Positions 21,466-33,216 of a stretch of DNA of 64,000 nucleotides are shown one piece after another (the first letter of the stretch is position 1; each line of letters opens with the position of its first letter). The notes under the pieces are model-generated. The model was not told the origin of the DNA. It was given only the letters and a program-made list of their open reading frames with translations, and made no database searches. Made by a program: the position numbers and the translations under genes. The stretch is from Isoetes taiwanensis. Taxonomy: Eukaryota; Streptophyta; Lycopodiopsida; Isoetales; Isoetaceae. The stretch is from contig JAJEKV010000027.1 in NCBI GenBank assembly GCA_021234155.1, positions 10,676,716-10,740,715 of the forward strand. The letters run 5' to 3'.

Positions 21466-22320
21466 AGAATGGATGATGCCCAGAAGCTCCTAGAGCAAAT
21501 GGTGATCTCAGGCTTAGTTCCTACGATAATCACATACACCACCATGATGTCAGGGCTTTGCAAGGAAGGCAGAGTCGACGAAGCTCTAGAACTTCTTCAG
21601 AAGATGATAAACAGGGGTTGCACTCCAACGGTGATCACATATAACAGCCTCATCAATGGCCTCTGCAGGGCAAACAAAATGGAGAAGGCGCATGAGCTTT
21701 TGGCAGAGATGTGCAAAAGGGGTACAAGCCTGATATTTTCACCTTCACCACTTTGATTGGAGGGCTCTGCAATGCTGGCAAGTCAGATGAGGCCATGCAT
21801 CTTCTTGAATGTCGTCTCAAGAGGAGAGGTATTTCCTGATGTTGTCACCTATTCTGTGCTTATGGGTGGTTTTTGCAAAGAAGAAAGGTTGGATGAAGCA
21901 CTGCCACTATTTAAATAAATGGTGCAAAGTGGCTGCAAGCCCAATGTCATTACCTACAACACACTGATTACCGGGTTTCGCAAGGCTGAAAAACCGGATG
22001 GGCCTTGGATCTTCTGACAGAGATGGTAGAAAGCGGCTTTCATCCAGATTTGTACACTTACACAACACTTATTTCTGGATTTTGCAAGGAGAGCAGATTA
22101 GATGAGGCTTATCATCTCCTAGGTGAAGCAATAGCCAGAGGAATGGTTCCAGATGTTGTGACATACACAACCCTTATGGATGGCCTTTGCAAAGATGGCA
22201 GAATAGAGGATGCCTTTCAGCTCCTGAGAACCATGAGTGAGAATGGCTGCAAACCAGGTATTTTCACATATAATACTTTGTTAGATGGATTTTTTAAGGC
22301 TGGTAGAAAGGCTTTGACGA
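21466..22320 (+). pseudogene. P-class pentatricopeptide repeat pseudogene
   Basis: About eight 35-residue PPR motifs follow one another, such as VPTIITYTTMMSGLCKEGRV, TPTVITYNSLINGLCRANKM and VPDVVTYTTLMDGLCKDGRI. PPR proteins bind organellar RNA, each repeat contacting one base. The reading frame shifts near 21,725 and again near 21,825 and 21,985, and has a stop at about 21,915 (LFK*MVQSG where the family has Glu). There is no organelle-targeting N-terminus, and homology ends sharply at about 22,315 in the middle of a repeat (FFKAGRK). So this is a truncated fragment, not a gene. Confidence 0.85.
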
Positions 22321-22761
22321 CGAAGGAGATGCGACTAACATGCACCTCCTTCCGAATCAAACATTCGGCAACATGGTTGCCAAAAGCATACTATGGCACC
22401 AAAATTTGCACCATCTACATGACAAAAGAAAAATAAATTAGAGCAAGTTTAGGCAAGGACTGGCATGGGCACGTGTATAGTAGAGGACAACTTGAAGGCA
22501 AGTTTATTGGATTCTTTAACTGGGACAAGACACAAAAACCTCTTCGACTCAATATAGAAAGCACAACATGAGATTCTACTCTAAACCCTTAGACATCTAC
22601 CCTTTCCAAACATGAAATAATAAATAAAAGAAGCATGTCAACTAACCTTGCAGAAGCAGCCGAATCACCAGCTCACTATGCCTTGGACACAACGAACACA
22701 ACTTGATTATCTGTTCACAATAAATCTCATGTAAATCAATAGATTTTCTATTTCTGAAATT

Positions 22762-23769
22762 TCAGATATTATGTGCTGCGCTATCTTCGCGCTCCCAAAC
22801 AATAATGCTGCAGTCAGTAGAAGCAGAATACAGAATTTGACCACTAGGGCTGATGCCAAGGGCATTAACAAAAGATTTATACCCTTCAAGACATGAAACG
22901 AAGTTATGCCATCTCTTGCTCTCTCTTTTCTTAAGACTGGCACCCCTTTTCCAAACCTTAATCTTAGAATCTGATGAACCCGTGTATACATATTTTGAAA
23001 AGATAACCACGGCATTGATGGCATCGTCATGCGCCCGAATTGATTCTAGGCACTCAAAATCCTTCATTCTCCATACTTTGAGGGTCCTATCCCATGAGCC
23101 AGAGTATAAGAGGTCAGGATTATGAGACTTGGCAAGGCTAGAGATTGAATCTGCATGTTGAAGCCACATGCATTTTTTATTTCTTCTAACTGCAACATAA
23201 TTTGAAGGAGGAAACAGATTTGTGAAGATGTTCTTCATGGTGGGAAGGCTAGCAACCAGATCATGTTTGAGAGTCTTGGAAGAACATTTTCATACTCTGA
23301 CTTTTTTTGTCTTGATGACCACTGATGATCATTCCTTCATCCATGGGAAGAAGATTTAACTGCGTCGCCATCTGCGGTGATGTCCAGCTTTTGAAGAGGA
23401 AGCATTTCTGGCATTTTCCACACAACTATTTCATTTGAGGCTGAGGCAGTGTACAACAAGCTGCCCCACAATGCTATGGATGATACATGATCATTGTGGG
23501 CTTGCTGGAGGGTCCAAGCACAGTCATGGGCCTTGCAGCAGTCACCAAATATTGAATGGTATAAGACTGAGATGGGACCGAAAGCTGGAAATGGAGAGAT
23601 CAGAGGTGTCAAGCATACTTCGCTGGCTCGAAAACCTGCTACTGCTACTGGCAGCCACACTTGCCATGTTGATGCTGCTGTTGTTGTTGTTGATAGTATT
23701 GTTGTAGTTGTTGTTGCTGCAATGTAAACCTGCCACCTTGTCATCAGAACTCTTCCAAAGCAGCTCCAT
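22762..23769 (-). pseudogene. JINGUBANG-type WD40 repeat pseudogene
   Basis: The 3' frame (23238-22762) carries WD40 repeats (LLYSGSWDRTLKVWRMKDFE; SKYVYTGSSDSKIKVWKRG) and the end block VNALGISPSGQILYSASTD then IIVWERED, characteristic of the plant JINGUBANG family of cytosolic seven-blade propellers (the Arabidopsis member restrains pollen germination). The upstream frame holds NDHVSSIALWGSLLYTASAS then EIVVWKMPEM. A plausible start is MELLWKSSDDKV at 23,769 with an Asn-rich and Ser-rich N-terminus. Frameshifts are needed near 23,556, 23,335 and 23,307, and a TGA replaces a Trp (KVRV*KC). No introns, as usual in the family. Clearly broken unless the frameshifts are sequencing errors. Confidence 0.8.
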
Positions 23770-24339
23770 GCTAATTGCCTGATGCTCCCACAGAAAGAGT
23801 ACCGCTGCCAGAATTCAAGGGATTGCAGCTTCTGTTTTGGCATATAATGGTTCTACACTAATGTATGTCATATATATTTATAATATACCACAATATGATA
23901 CCCAGTTTGCAAACAAACTCTGTCAATGCCAAATTTTACGGGAGGATTCCATAATGTTATGGAGGATTTGTTAACGTAAGCAGAGCAATGGACATCTAAA
24001 AAGTAAAACTGTACCACCCCTTCACATAGAGACTATTTTTTGACCGGGACATCAAGTACCTCCAACTTTGGTCTTAATAACGTTCAATTGCATGCATTAG
24101 CATAAATAAGATTGTTTTCTCTCTCCTTTAAGGACTTTTCTTCTTGCAAGTTTACTTGCACCATCTCAAGTGCCTCTAATTCACAGTTCTGAATTGCCTT
24201 ACCTAACGAAATGCTACTTGGAAAGAATCGCGGGTACACATCCTTCTTTTCTTGAAGGTAGATTTAGATTTCTTAAACTGAAAAACGTATGTCATTATAG
24301 CGGAACAACAATGGTCACATACAAAAATGCATTTTCATG

Positions 24340-25189
24340 CATATGTCAGTGCCTTTGAAGTTCCTTCTAGATGTGTAACAGGTGCAATCCCTTCCTCTGT
24401 AAGGTTTCTTAAGAATTTAAAAAGCTTTAAGATAACGGATGCCAGGCTTTCTGGGAAAATACCCTCTGCATTTGCCAGTTTGGAACATCTTGAAGTGTTA
24501 GATCTTAGTTATAATAACCTGAGTGGCCAAATTTTTGCAGTTCTTGGGAAACTAAAGCAGCTTAAAGTCCTTGGACTTGCAGGGAATTCCTTGACTGGAT
24601 CTATTCCATCATCACTTAGCAGGCTCAAAAGCTTAAAAGAGCGGTATCTTAATGACAATGAACTGAGTGGAACAATACCTGTAAGCATTGGGCTGTTATC
24701 AAATTTACAGAAACTAAATTTGCACAGAAATTCAGGCCAAAATGGCAGGATACCAGATACTTTTGGTGGATTAATAGCCCTGGTTAAGAGCTATACATAT
24801 CAGAAACAAACATCATAGGACGTTTGCCAGATGTATTCCAAGGTTTGGACAAACTGTCTACATTATATTTGGCATTCAACTACATAAATGGCACACTTCC
24901 TGAAAGCATAGGGCTGCTAAATAACTTGGAATATTTAAATCTTGAGAGCAATTTTATAACAGGCTCACTCTCTGATAGTTTTGCAAGGAATCTATCATCT
25001 TTGGGAAGTCTGGTACTCAGGAACAATGCAATTCCAGGACTTCCTGCAGGTTTAAGCAATTTGAAGCAGCTAACCCTCCCATGGATGGACATAAATAATC
25101 TCAGCTTTGAAAGTATAAGAGGGCTTGCAACTCTGCCTGCTCTTGCATTTCTAAAACTGAGCAACTATAACCTTCAAGGAATGCGATAA
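24340..25189 (+). pseudogene. Leucine-rich repeat protein fragment
   Basis: About ten plant-type extracellular LRRs (LxxLxxLxLSxNxLSGxIP) run through two frames: LEVLDLSYNNLSGQIFAVLG, LKVLGLAGNSLTGSIPSSLS, then LSTLYLAFNYINGTLPESIG and LEYLNLESNFITGSLSDSF. One frameshift near 24,790 separates them (the overlapping frame reads ISETNIIGRLPDVFQ). No signal peptide, cysteine caps, membrane span or kinase domain is visible. It could come from a receptor-like protein or a PGIP/FLOR1-type protein. It follows the PPR and WD40 pseudogenes, so three unrelated host fragments sit side by side. Confidence 0.8.
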
Positions 25190-25462
25190 AGCTGTCTCAA
25201 AATGATTGCTGACCATGAATTTCAAGTTAGCTTTATTTCTTAAAGCTAAAGATTAGAATTTCTGTATTCTTTAAACCATGCAACCATGCATTGTTTAAGC
25301 GAAAACCTCTACCATCTTACACATCCACATCGCAGGCAAAGCCAACACCAAACTGGTAATAATCAGTTAGCTAGCTGCTGGATTTGACTAAGGATTTGTA
25401 TAGAAAACATACCTCTATGTAAACCAGAGCATGTCGATTATTCCAGAAATAATGTGAAGCTA

Positions 25463-25800
25463 TGGCGGCACTTGTAAGGATAACCGTAAGCATGGAATTA
25501 ATGAAAGAAATGGAAACAGAAAGGAAGAATGAATGAAAGAAATGGAAACCGAAAGGAAGAATGGCTCACCTTTGCAAGCTATAGACCCGAATGAGGATTG
25601 AAACAGGAGCTGTGGTGGAGCTGTAAGGGCAACCATAAGCATGGAAAGAATAGAAGAAAACGAAACCAAAAGGAAGAATGGCATAATCATATGATTTGGT
25701 TACCGAACTCAGCTCACCTTTGCAGAAACTAATAAGAGCTCTCACTCCACTCGCTGTGCAAGATTCCACCTTTGCAGAAACTAATAAGAGCTCTCTTGAA
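25463..25800. repeat. Local tandem duplications (GAAAGGAAGAATG and ACCTTTGCAG units)
   Basis: GTAAG(G)...AACC(G/A)TAAGCATGG followed by AAAGGAAGAATGGC occurs at about 25,475 and 25,625, and CACCTTTGCAGAAACTAATA occurs at about 25,716 and 25,769. These are overlapping direct duplications of roughly 150 and 53 bp. The 25,190-25,462 stretch before it has no feature. Confidence 0.7.
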
Positions 25801-26110
25801 CAGGCGCCAGAAATCAGAGCTAAGGCGTAAAGGACGAAACGGAGGAGGAGTGAAACAGGAGGAGGAGAATGAGACGGCTTGGCAATTTCGTATAGATTCA
25901 GACAATTCAAATTTGCCGTTCGATTTCTCAAGCATTCAATTCTGGCACCCTTCTTCGAGATCTGTGACGGGAATGTTTGCATTCAATTCGACAAGCCTGC
26001 ATCCCACAAGGGGGGACGTAAATCGGAAGCGAACGCCGCATCCGGCGTAACATGCGGCTTTCCCTGGCATAGGACCCAACAACCTCACAAAATAAAAAAG
26101 AAGATACGGC

Positions 26111-26188
26111 GTCGACAATTCTGCGGGATCAAGTGTTGCCTCCGCACTGATGCGTATTGGCAACACTTGACCTCGCGAAATTGTCGAC
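26111..26188. repeat. Inverted repeat, 30-bp arms
   Basis: GTCGACAATTCTGCGGGATC... (26111-26140) pairs with the reverse complement of 26159-26188 with about four mismatches around a loop of about 18 bases. Both arm tips are the SalI-type palindrome GTCGAC. The core of this hairpin reappears, changed only by transitions, at 47,248-47,270. Confidence 0.8.
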
Positions 26189-26224
26189 ACTGCATCGTTA
26201 CTGTAATTGCAATTTTTGTTACAT

Positions 26225-26575
26225 GGTGTTAACCAACAACCCAACATAAATTCTTATCCAATGGGCCCTCGATAAATAAAACACTAGGGTTGTTGTACCT
26301 AATTTTTGTTATTCATGTTCTACACTAATCCATAGTCCTAAAAAGGGAAGGAAGGAAGGAAAGAAGGTATTTTTATCGTCCACGGAGACCAATCGGTCTA
26401 TGGGACCCAATACAAAAGCGTAGCAAGCGGATTACTACCCGGATTAAAAAACCCCCGCCCCGAAGGGTTTTCGAGGGAAAAACCGTGGCAGCAATCAGCC
26501 TGCTGACAAACTGTTCTAATATACAAAATGCAAAAGCACACAAATATATACACTCATGCACCGCACCCATAGTGC
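26225..26575 (-). mobile_element. Degenerate copia-LTR-like sequence
   Basis: On the minus strand it reads GGTTTTTCCCTCGAAAACCC then GGGTTTTTTAATCCGGG, a signature often seen in plant copia LTRs. The same pieces (AAGGGAAAAACC(G/T)TGGCA, CCCATAGTGC, CCAATGGGCCC) recur at 28,085-28,305 and in part at 27,834-27,890, on either side of the LINE at 26.6-27.8 kb. It is too degraded to define ends. Confidence 0.4.
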
Positions 26576-27840
26576 CTGATCAGCGGGCAGCCAGGCGGGG
26601 GCAAAGGTGAGCTCGCAGATCTAGTACCTCCTGAATGTACGACCCCGTGAAGCGCATCTTGGACGGTGTGTTCATCGGCAAATGTAGGGGCAAGTCCGGC
26701 CGCACTAAGGGGAGCGTGGTCCGGTCCGGATCGACCGAATCTTTGGGGCAACTCACGGAAAGTGTGAGACTCATCCTCAATGGCACCCGCTTGACAAAGA
26801 CCGACAGAGCAGCTGGCCCGGGCTCCCCAATCCACTTGCCCGCCTCGATCACGAAGATGGTGGACACTGCGGCGAATGGAGGCAATGAGTCTCGCTTTTT
26901 GGGCAAAATGGGGCGCAAGTAGAGCTGCGGGCCCCGGGCTAACACGGGGTTGATGTGCTCCTTGTAATGGGCCGTTTTGACCTGCTCTAGAGCGGCCGGG
27001 TCCCAGAGCTTGCCAAGGGCCTTAAACGCCCGTGTACTCCCCGCAGTGTCATGATCGGCCTCGTGTGCACCTCCTTTTTTGTGCTCCCTACACGTTCTAT
27101 CTGGCGAACCACTGATCTCTCTTACCCCTCCAACAGGCCCTGAGCCGCTGCGGGCCCATTGCCACAGCGTAAGCCAGGTGCGGGAGCCGAGCATCACCCA
27201 TATTAACCACTTTACAAAAATAGACGATGTGTCTATCAAGGGCTGCCACCCATTTGGCGGCAAGAATCCAGCTTTCTGCGGCCCGAATCCGATAGGGGAC
27301 CAAGGTTTCACCCCAAGTGCCCGCGTGCCAAAAATGTCTTCGCACTGCTCCAAGTCATTCCAGTCGCCAAAGAGACGACCGGGCCCCAAACCTCGACCCG
27401 TCGCAAAGGGCCGAATTTCGACCAGTGCAAACAGAGATATGACCGATGGCCCCAATCATAGAGCTCTGCCGCGGTGACATTTGTTCGCATGGTATAAAGC
27501 GCTTTCAGCCTTCTTTGTCACCCATAGCGGATGGACGCCTCCCAACAGAGCGAGGAGGGGAACTCCACCCCTAGGTACTTGTAGGTGGGCGTGACCTCTA
27601 CAGGTTGTCCCCGATATGTGAGTGCAGGAGGCGTGGGGTGCCGTGAAGAGGATATGAGAACCACCCTGGTCTTGGCCAGATTCACGCGCATGTCTGTAGC
27701 CTGACAGAATGTGTCCAGAGCATCCAGATGAGACTGCATAGCTTCTGGGGTGTGGGCCAGAAGGTCAACATCGTCCGCATAGATGAGCTGGCGGATGACC
27801 TGGTGCAAAAGCTGTATGCCATCCCCCCATGCTCAGTAAG
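26576..27840 (-). mobile_element. LINE reverse transcriptase 3' half, GC-rich (non-L1 family)
   Basis: The frame 27808-27518 carries the RT catalytic box in IRQLIYADDVDLLAHTPEAM and then YKYLGVEF, the palm and thumb of a LINE RT. Frameshifted continuations include SWILAAKWVAALDRHIVYFC then DARLPHLAYAVAM, and QVKTAHYKEHINPVLARGP, which match LPHVALM and KTKMLLYKQNINPNLEQARH of the LINE at 29.2-31.6 kb. It is 5'-truncated, with many frame changes. It is noticeably richer in G+C and CpG than its surroundings. Confidence 0.75.
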
Positions 27841-28084
27841 CAACAACCCAAAAGGAGTCTTTAGTGGAAATGGTTATCCAATGGGCCCAAACCTTTATTT
27901 ATTCCATCCACACGCATCCCTCAATTTTTATCTTTCGTCCATAATGGGCCTTAACCTCGCCAAGGTTTTATATATCATTCCTCTGCAATGGGCCCAAATG
28001 TAAGATTCATATCATTTCTTTCCAAACATATGAATGGAATAGTATAGATAACATAAAGACCAATAAGCCACGAGATTCATATAA

Positions 28085-28305
28085 TGGGCTAGTATATCCA
28101 TTATTACTAGAATTAAAGAACCTTGCCCAAAAAGATTTTCAAGGGAAAAACCTTGGCAAGAATGATGATGGAACACCTCCATAGGGAAATAAACCTTGGA
28201 CTCTAATACTAAATGCTATGCACTAATCCCATAGTGCTAACCAACAACCTAAAAAGGCTGATCCTTATAGTGAAGAATCATTATCTAATGGGCCCTAAAC
28301 TCTTC
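28085..28305 (-). mobile_element. Second copy of the copia-LTR-like sequence
   Basis: Shares TTCAAGGGAAAAACCTTGGC, CCCATAGTGCTAACCAACAA and the AATGGGCCC motif with 26,225-26,575. Orientation is the same. The following stretch to about 28,825 has no gene that I can see. Confidence 0.4.
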
Positions 28306-28829
28306 AAAGTTATCACATTGCATACCCCACAAGCCTCCTTCAATTCATATCATTCCAACTACTAAGAGATGGCTGAGAGGTGGAATTATCACAAGTAGAT
28401 GCCATGTCATTTTGGACATGTGATTTTATGGCGCTAGATCTAACACTCCATCTTGACCTTGTTGCTCGAATTTGGACAGTTTTCTTTTCTCATCCTTCAT
28501 GTGATCTCGTCTTTATGAATTCAAGTCCTCTTCCTTATTGGGAGCTATGATGCATCTTGTGTATCCATCATAAGGAGGACATTGATCAGGATCACTAGAA
28601 TGATATTCTCAAGAGAATAAACATGCATATATCATATGCACGGATTGCACTCATTTTTTGGCATTGGGTTCGCTTTTTATTGCAGGAGTCTTCATCAACT
28701 TCTCATATCGATATTTTTTCTTTGTCTCAACAGTTTCATAAATAATCACTACATGTGAGTATGAGTGCAAAGTGTAGTGGGGACCCTCTTTTGTGACAGC
28801 TTATTAATTCTCGCATGCAGATTCAAACT

Positions 28830-28990
28830 TCTATAACTACCATTTGGACATGGATAGACACAACGACACAAGCAGCGCCACAAATAGCTGGGGCATATGG
28901 TGCTAGTTGGAAACTTCAATGCACACATTGGAATAGAAAGTTAACGAAGTTTGACCCCCTGGCTAAGGACATATTACAACTTTGTCCAGC
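28830..28990 (+). mobile_element. LINE endonuclease fragment
   Basis: One plus-strand frame reads GHMVLVGNFNAHIGIES, the conserved GDFNAHIG catalytic motif of LINE apurinic-type endonucleases (Asp changed to Asn). It is a short orphan piece ending at the microsatellite at 29,038. Its strand is opposite to that of the LINE just downstream, so it is a separate fragment. Confidence 0.55.
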
Positions 28991-29037
28991 AAAGGTGTGA
29001 TGTGATCAGATTTGTGCAATGTTAATAATGAAATATG

Positions 29038-29185
<148 letters not shown>

Positions 29186-29230
29186 TATTATGTCTATGGG
29201 AGGCCTCATGGGCCTATTAGACAAACATCA

Positions 29231-31640
29231 TCAAATATCATCATAAAACAATAGATGAGTTTCCGAATCCTCATCTAGCTCATCACTCTCACTCATTTCA
29301 TATACATCACCCATATCAATGGTCTTAAGAGTATTCAAACAAGTGTCTCTGAACCTTAATAGTTCTAACAGATATTTTCCTAAAGTGTCCCCTTCCATGT
29401 TAAAGAAAGCTTGGAGGTCTTCATAAAGGATCCCATACTCATCACGTAACGTCTCATATGCCTTACATCTAAGTAAAGCATGCTCTTCATCCTCAACCTG
29501 ATCTGTACCACATACCTTACAATATCTCTGATCTCTTGGTATTATATGCCCCCATCTCCCTACTTCAATCCCTAGATGATGCGAGCTCAAGCGAATTCTA
29601 CAAATAGCATGACGCTTCTGAATAGATAAATTCTCATTTAAATGTCTTGCTTGCTCTAGATTGGGATTGATATTTTGCTTGTATAAGAGCATCTTTGTCT
29701 TTGGTTGCATCCACATCTTTCTATGAATCCTTGATGTTAACCAGGATCTTAAATCCTTGTCTATGGAAGATACCTCTTCCCAAGAGATACCCCATTTACC
29801 AAGCCATTTTATCACATCATGAAATATACCCTTCTCTTTGCTAGACATCAAAGCTACATGTGGCAACCTTGTCTCGTCTAGTCCATGTACTTTCTTAAGA
29901 TAGAGAATGCATCGAATGAGGGCTTCCCCTTCAAGAGGGATAAGACCACTCTCAACCAACATCATAGGATACGGAGTTTGGGATTTAACGCCCAACTCCA
30001 ATCTTAGAAACTTCTTCAAAACCTGCTCAATGTCTTCCCACAAGCATTGTGGGAGACTTGGCCCCCCAAATCTCACATCCATAAAGAATCACACTTTGTA
30101 CCAGAGTTTGAAAGAGTTTTAACTTCAAATGCCATGACCATACATGTGCTCTTCTACTCATACTTTGGAGCGCATATAATGCTTTGTGACCACCTTCAAC
30201 GCGTTGGTTTATGCAAGCATTCCATCTATGATTCTTGCAGAAAACAAGTCCCAAGTATTTGTATGAGTCACACATGTTCACCAAGTTCCCCTTATACCGA
30301 AAAATGGGATCCTGTTTCAAGCTGCCAACTGCCATAATACTTGTCTTATCCAAATTCACCTCCATTCCTATCCGCTCACAAAAAGATTCCAACCCATTTA
30401 AGTGACTCTGCATATGCTCCCGAGATCGTGCAAAAATAACTACATCATCAGCATATAATAGTAATTGCATCAAGTATCCATGTACCTCCATCCCACCAGG
30501 GCAATTACTATGTAGCCATTCGTCCAAACTATCAATAAATAAACCAAATAGTGTGGGAGACAATGGGCACCCCTGCTTCACTCCAATATTACTTTCTACA
30601 CAGTCTGAGACATCCAAAGAGAAAGGGTAAGATAATTGTACCAGTACTTTATCATAGAGCACCTGAACTGCTTCTCGGAGATCTTGGGGGACTTGAAGTT
30701 TCTCCATCCGCTCCCAAAGTTGGCTGCGTGGTACCTTATCAAATGCTTTTTTAAAGTCCACGAAAGCCATGTACACTGGTTTCCTCGTGCCTTTAACAGT
30801 ATCAAAGACCGTTTTCAGTGTCAGTAGATGATCTAAAGTAGATCTACCTGATCTAAAGCCCGCCTGTGCCTCTGATCTCTTCTGATTACATTCTGCCCAC
30901 TGGTTCAGTTTCTTTTCCAAAATTGTAGAGAAAAGCTTTGAAAATAGGCTACTTACCAGAATGGTGCGGTAATTATTTACCTCTGTTCGCAGGCCACCTT
31001 TATGTATTGGAACTACTCGATTCTTACACCAGTCATTGGGAAACCCCTGCGATAGAGCCATATTGAGCATATTTACTAGAACAGGATGTATTGCAGGACC
31101 AGCCCATTTCAAATGCTCCGCACATAATCCCGTGTGATCCTTTGCTTTGCCATTTGCTAGCAACTTCACCCCATCTGCTACCTCTTCATTGGTAATGACT
31201 AATTCTGAACTTTTTGTATTAGCCCCTTCATGGGATTCCTCGTCATGATATAGTTTGCGCACATGCTGCCAGAGTGCTTGTGAGGCAATCGGGATATCCA
31301 TCTGCTTATGCTTCCTTAGCATGTTCCAGAACAGCTTTGGCTCATTCAGGTATCTTGTACAGAGAAGATGCTGTCTATTCCTCATAAACAAGCATTTTTT
31401 GTTGCGAACCACTCTTCTATAGTGTTGCTTGCAGGACTCCTTCTGATCTGCCTTACTTCTTTTCCAATTATCTTTAGCATTCCGGCAGTCTTGATCAAAC
31501 CATGCCTTGCATGATTGACCTTTCCTGGCTCTGTGCGGAATGAAAATTTCGCTGGCCGATGTATCCAGGACCTCATGTAATTGGTGTGTCATCTTGTCTA
31601 AATCAAGATTATCCCATGACAGATCTGACATCTTGCCCTC
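29231..31640 (-). mobile_element. LINE reverse transcriptase, long, one frameshift (non-L1 family)
   Basis: The best-preserved LINE of the window. The N-terminal frame (31661-30027, 544 aa) has AQAGFRSGRSTLDHL, motif A AFVDFKKAFD (residues 299-308), QGCPLSP (363-369), YADD (403-406) and YKYLGLVF. A single frameshift near 30,065, beside a C6 run, leads into the second frame (30082-29231, 283 aa) with LRLELGVKSQTPYPMMLVES and a tail with CKVCG then EDEEHALLRC, a zinc-binding-like motif. The endonuclease is missing, so it is 5'-truncated. Motif wording and tail differ from usual plant L1 elements; the clade is undecided. Its 3' end abuts the compound microsatellite. Confidence 0.9.
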
Positions 31641-31783
31641 TACCCGGCATCTGTACGGCACTTGAGAGAGAGAGATGCGTTGGCCACATGGGGGTTGAGA
31701 GATGATTTGAGAGATGGGGAGAGATGGGAGATGGCGAGAGATGAAGGGAGAGTAAAAAATTTGGCTCTCCCTTTGAGAGACAA

Positions 31784-31811
31784 AACGCCCCTAACTATTG
31801 TTAGGGGCGTT
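31784..31811. repeat. Perfect 12-bp hairpin near the Harbinger left side
   Basis: AACGCCCCTAAC, a 4-base loop, GTTAGGGGCGTT. GTTAGGGGC(A) recurs about 40 bp further in (31,838-31,848). A looser version, CCTCCTAACGGGCCAGTTAGAGG's type, lies at 36,774-36,796 on the far side of the element. Confidence 0.75.
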
Positions 31812-32130
31812 CCCATTAACCCTCTCGCCTGTTTTATGGTTAGGGGCATAACGGCCGGTTTTTGAGTTTTGGCGCCCGAAAACTCTCCCGGAAATCGAGC
31901 CACCAATCCCGACCCCTTCAAGAAATGATCTCCTGTTCTTTGATCTGCCCGCGCACCTCCTGCTCCAATTCCGCATTAGGGTGTCGAGATTGGCCTTGCA
32001 ATCCAAATTCCTCAAGCATTTACATTAAGATTTCGGGTCTCAGGTTTGGAATCCTTCTTGTGAATTTCTGATTTAAATTGTGTTCAAGAAGTAATTTACT
32101 GTCAAATTCTATTACAGCAGACTCTGAATC

Positions 32131-33216
32131 ATGACTAGAGCTTCTAGATCTGCTCTTCCAGCAACCGCGAAACCCTTTGTGCCACCTAGAACCGAGAAAT
32201 TGCCTTCTAAGAGGCCGAAGAAGATGACTGGTCAAATTCCTGAATCTGATGCATTGCAGATCAGCTCTCAGCCTGAAGGTGCAAAGGATTGCAATCCGAG
32301 GAAGCAGAAAAAGGCAGTGGTTCCAAATCCTGGTGAGTCGATGCCCCCTGATAATTCTTTGGCCTTGATTGTTCATGGAAGTGATGCTGATGCCATTCAA
32401 AGCAAGAAAAGAAAGCGTCCTGTTGATTGGTCTGATAATGCAATTGGCACAATGCTTTCCTTGATGAAAGAATATAAAGTGCATAATAATGGAAACATTA
32501 ATCTGTCCGCCAGTCAGTGGAGAGAGATCATGATAAAACTTCGACATTCAGTAGAGGGCTTAGAAGATTTAAGGCAGTTGAGAAACAAATGGGATAAATT
32601 GCAGATTAAATTTAGGGATGAAAAAGAAGCTTCAGAAAGGACTGGAGCAGAACCTTCGAGCTGGCCATGGTTTGAAGTCATGGAAGATTTAAAGCATGGA
32701 CAGACTAATGAGAGAGACATACCTGGTGGTGGAGATGATGGATCTTTTGGTCCCGAGGCATTTCAAGAAGCTGATATGTTCACAAATGAATTTATGTCTC
32801 AAGCATTCTATGAGACAATTGGCACTGAAGCTTCATTTGTTGAAGAGGAATTTGTGAATGTTGAGAATGTGAATGTTGAGAACAATGGAGATGTTCCTGC
32901 CAGTCCATACAGTCCAATTGGCAATGGCAGTAAAGACACTTATAGTGCTCAGAAAGAAAATGGTGGGAAAGAGACTCCAAGTGGCTGCAATATTTCTGAT
33001 ACAAGCCCAAGATCTGCTGCTTGCAATAAACCAGGAGTTTATGGGAAGCCAACAACCAAAAGAAGATCTCGAGTTCATATAGATGAAGATATTGCAGCAG
33101 GCATATCTAAAATGGCAAACAGTTTTGGGGAAAATGAAGCAAGGAAATTGGAGTTCATGAGGGAGGATTCTGTGAAGAAGGCAGAATTGATCAAGGAATT
33201 AGAGACAATGAGATAA
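32131..33216 (+). CDS. Harbinger Myb/trihelix-like DNA-binding protein
   Basis: In PIF/Harbinger elements this partner protein binds DNA and helps recruit the transposase. The frame encodes 361 aa from ATG 32131. A Myb/SANT-like (trihelix-type) domain runs from about residue 95 to 190: DWSDNAIGTMLSLMKEY, NLSASQWREIMIKLR, LRQLRNKWDKLQIKFRDEKE, SSWPWFEVMEDL, with the regular Trp residues of the fold. The N-terminus is basic (KRPKKM, KSKKRKRP). The C-terminus has a coiled-coil-like SFGENEARKLEFMRED. A TAA at 33,214-33,216 ends it, but the same frame stays open for 37 more codons (ANSLKIAESMATMTQSICQM...) to a TAA at 33,333, so a nonsense mutation may have trimmed the normal C-terminus. Confidence 0.85.
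   Translation: MTRASRSALPATAKPFVPPRTEKLPSKRPKKMTGQIPESDALQISSQPEGAKDCNPRKQKKAVVPNPGESMPPDNSLALIVHGSDADAIQSKKRKRPVDWSDNAIGTMLSLMKEYKVHNNGNINLSASQWREIMIKLRHSVEGLEDLRQLRNKWDKLQIKFRDEKEASERTGAEPSSWPWFEVMEDLKHGQTNERDIPGGGDDGSFGPEAFQEADMFTNEFMSQAFYETIGTEASFVEEEFVNVENVNVENNGDVPASPYSPIGNGSKDTYSAQKENGGKETPSGCNISDTSPRSAACNKPGVYGKPTTKRRSRVHIDEDIAAGISKMANSFGENEARKLEFMREDSVKKAELIKELETMR

Noticed and set aside
25566-26247. Several 90-138 aa frames on both strands
   Set aside because: They overlap each other over duplicated DNA and the 30-bp inverted repeat, with no domain or codon pattern favouring one.
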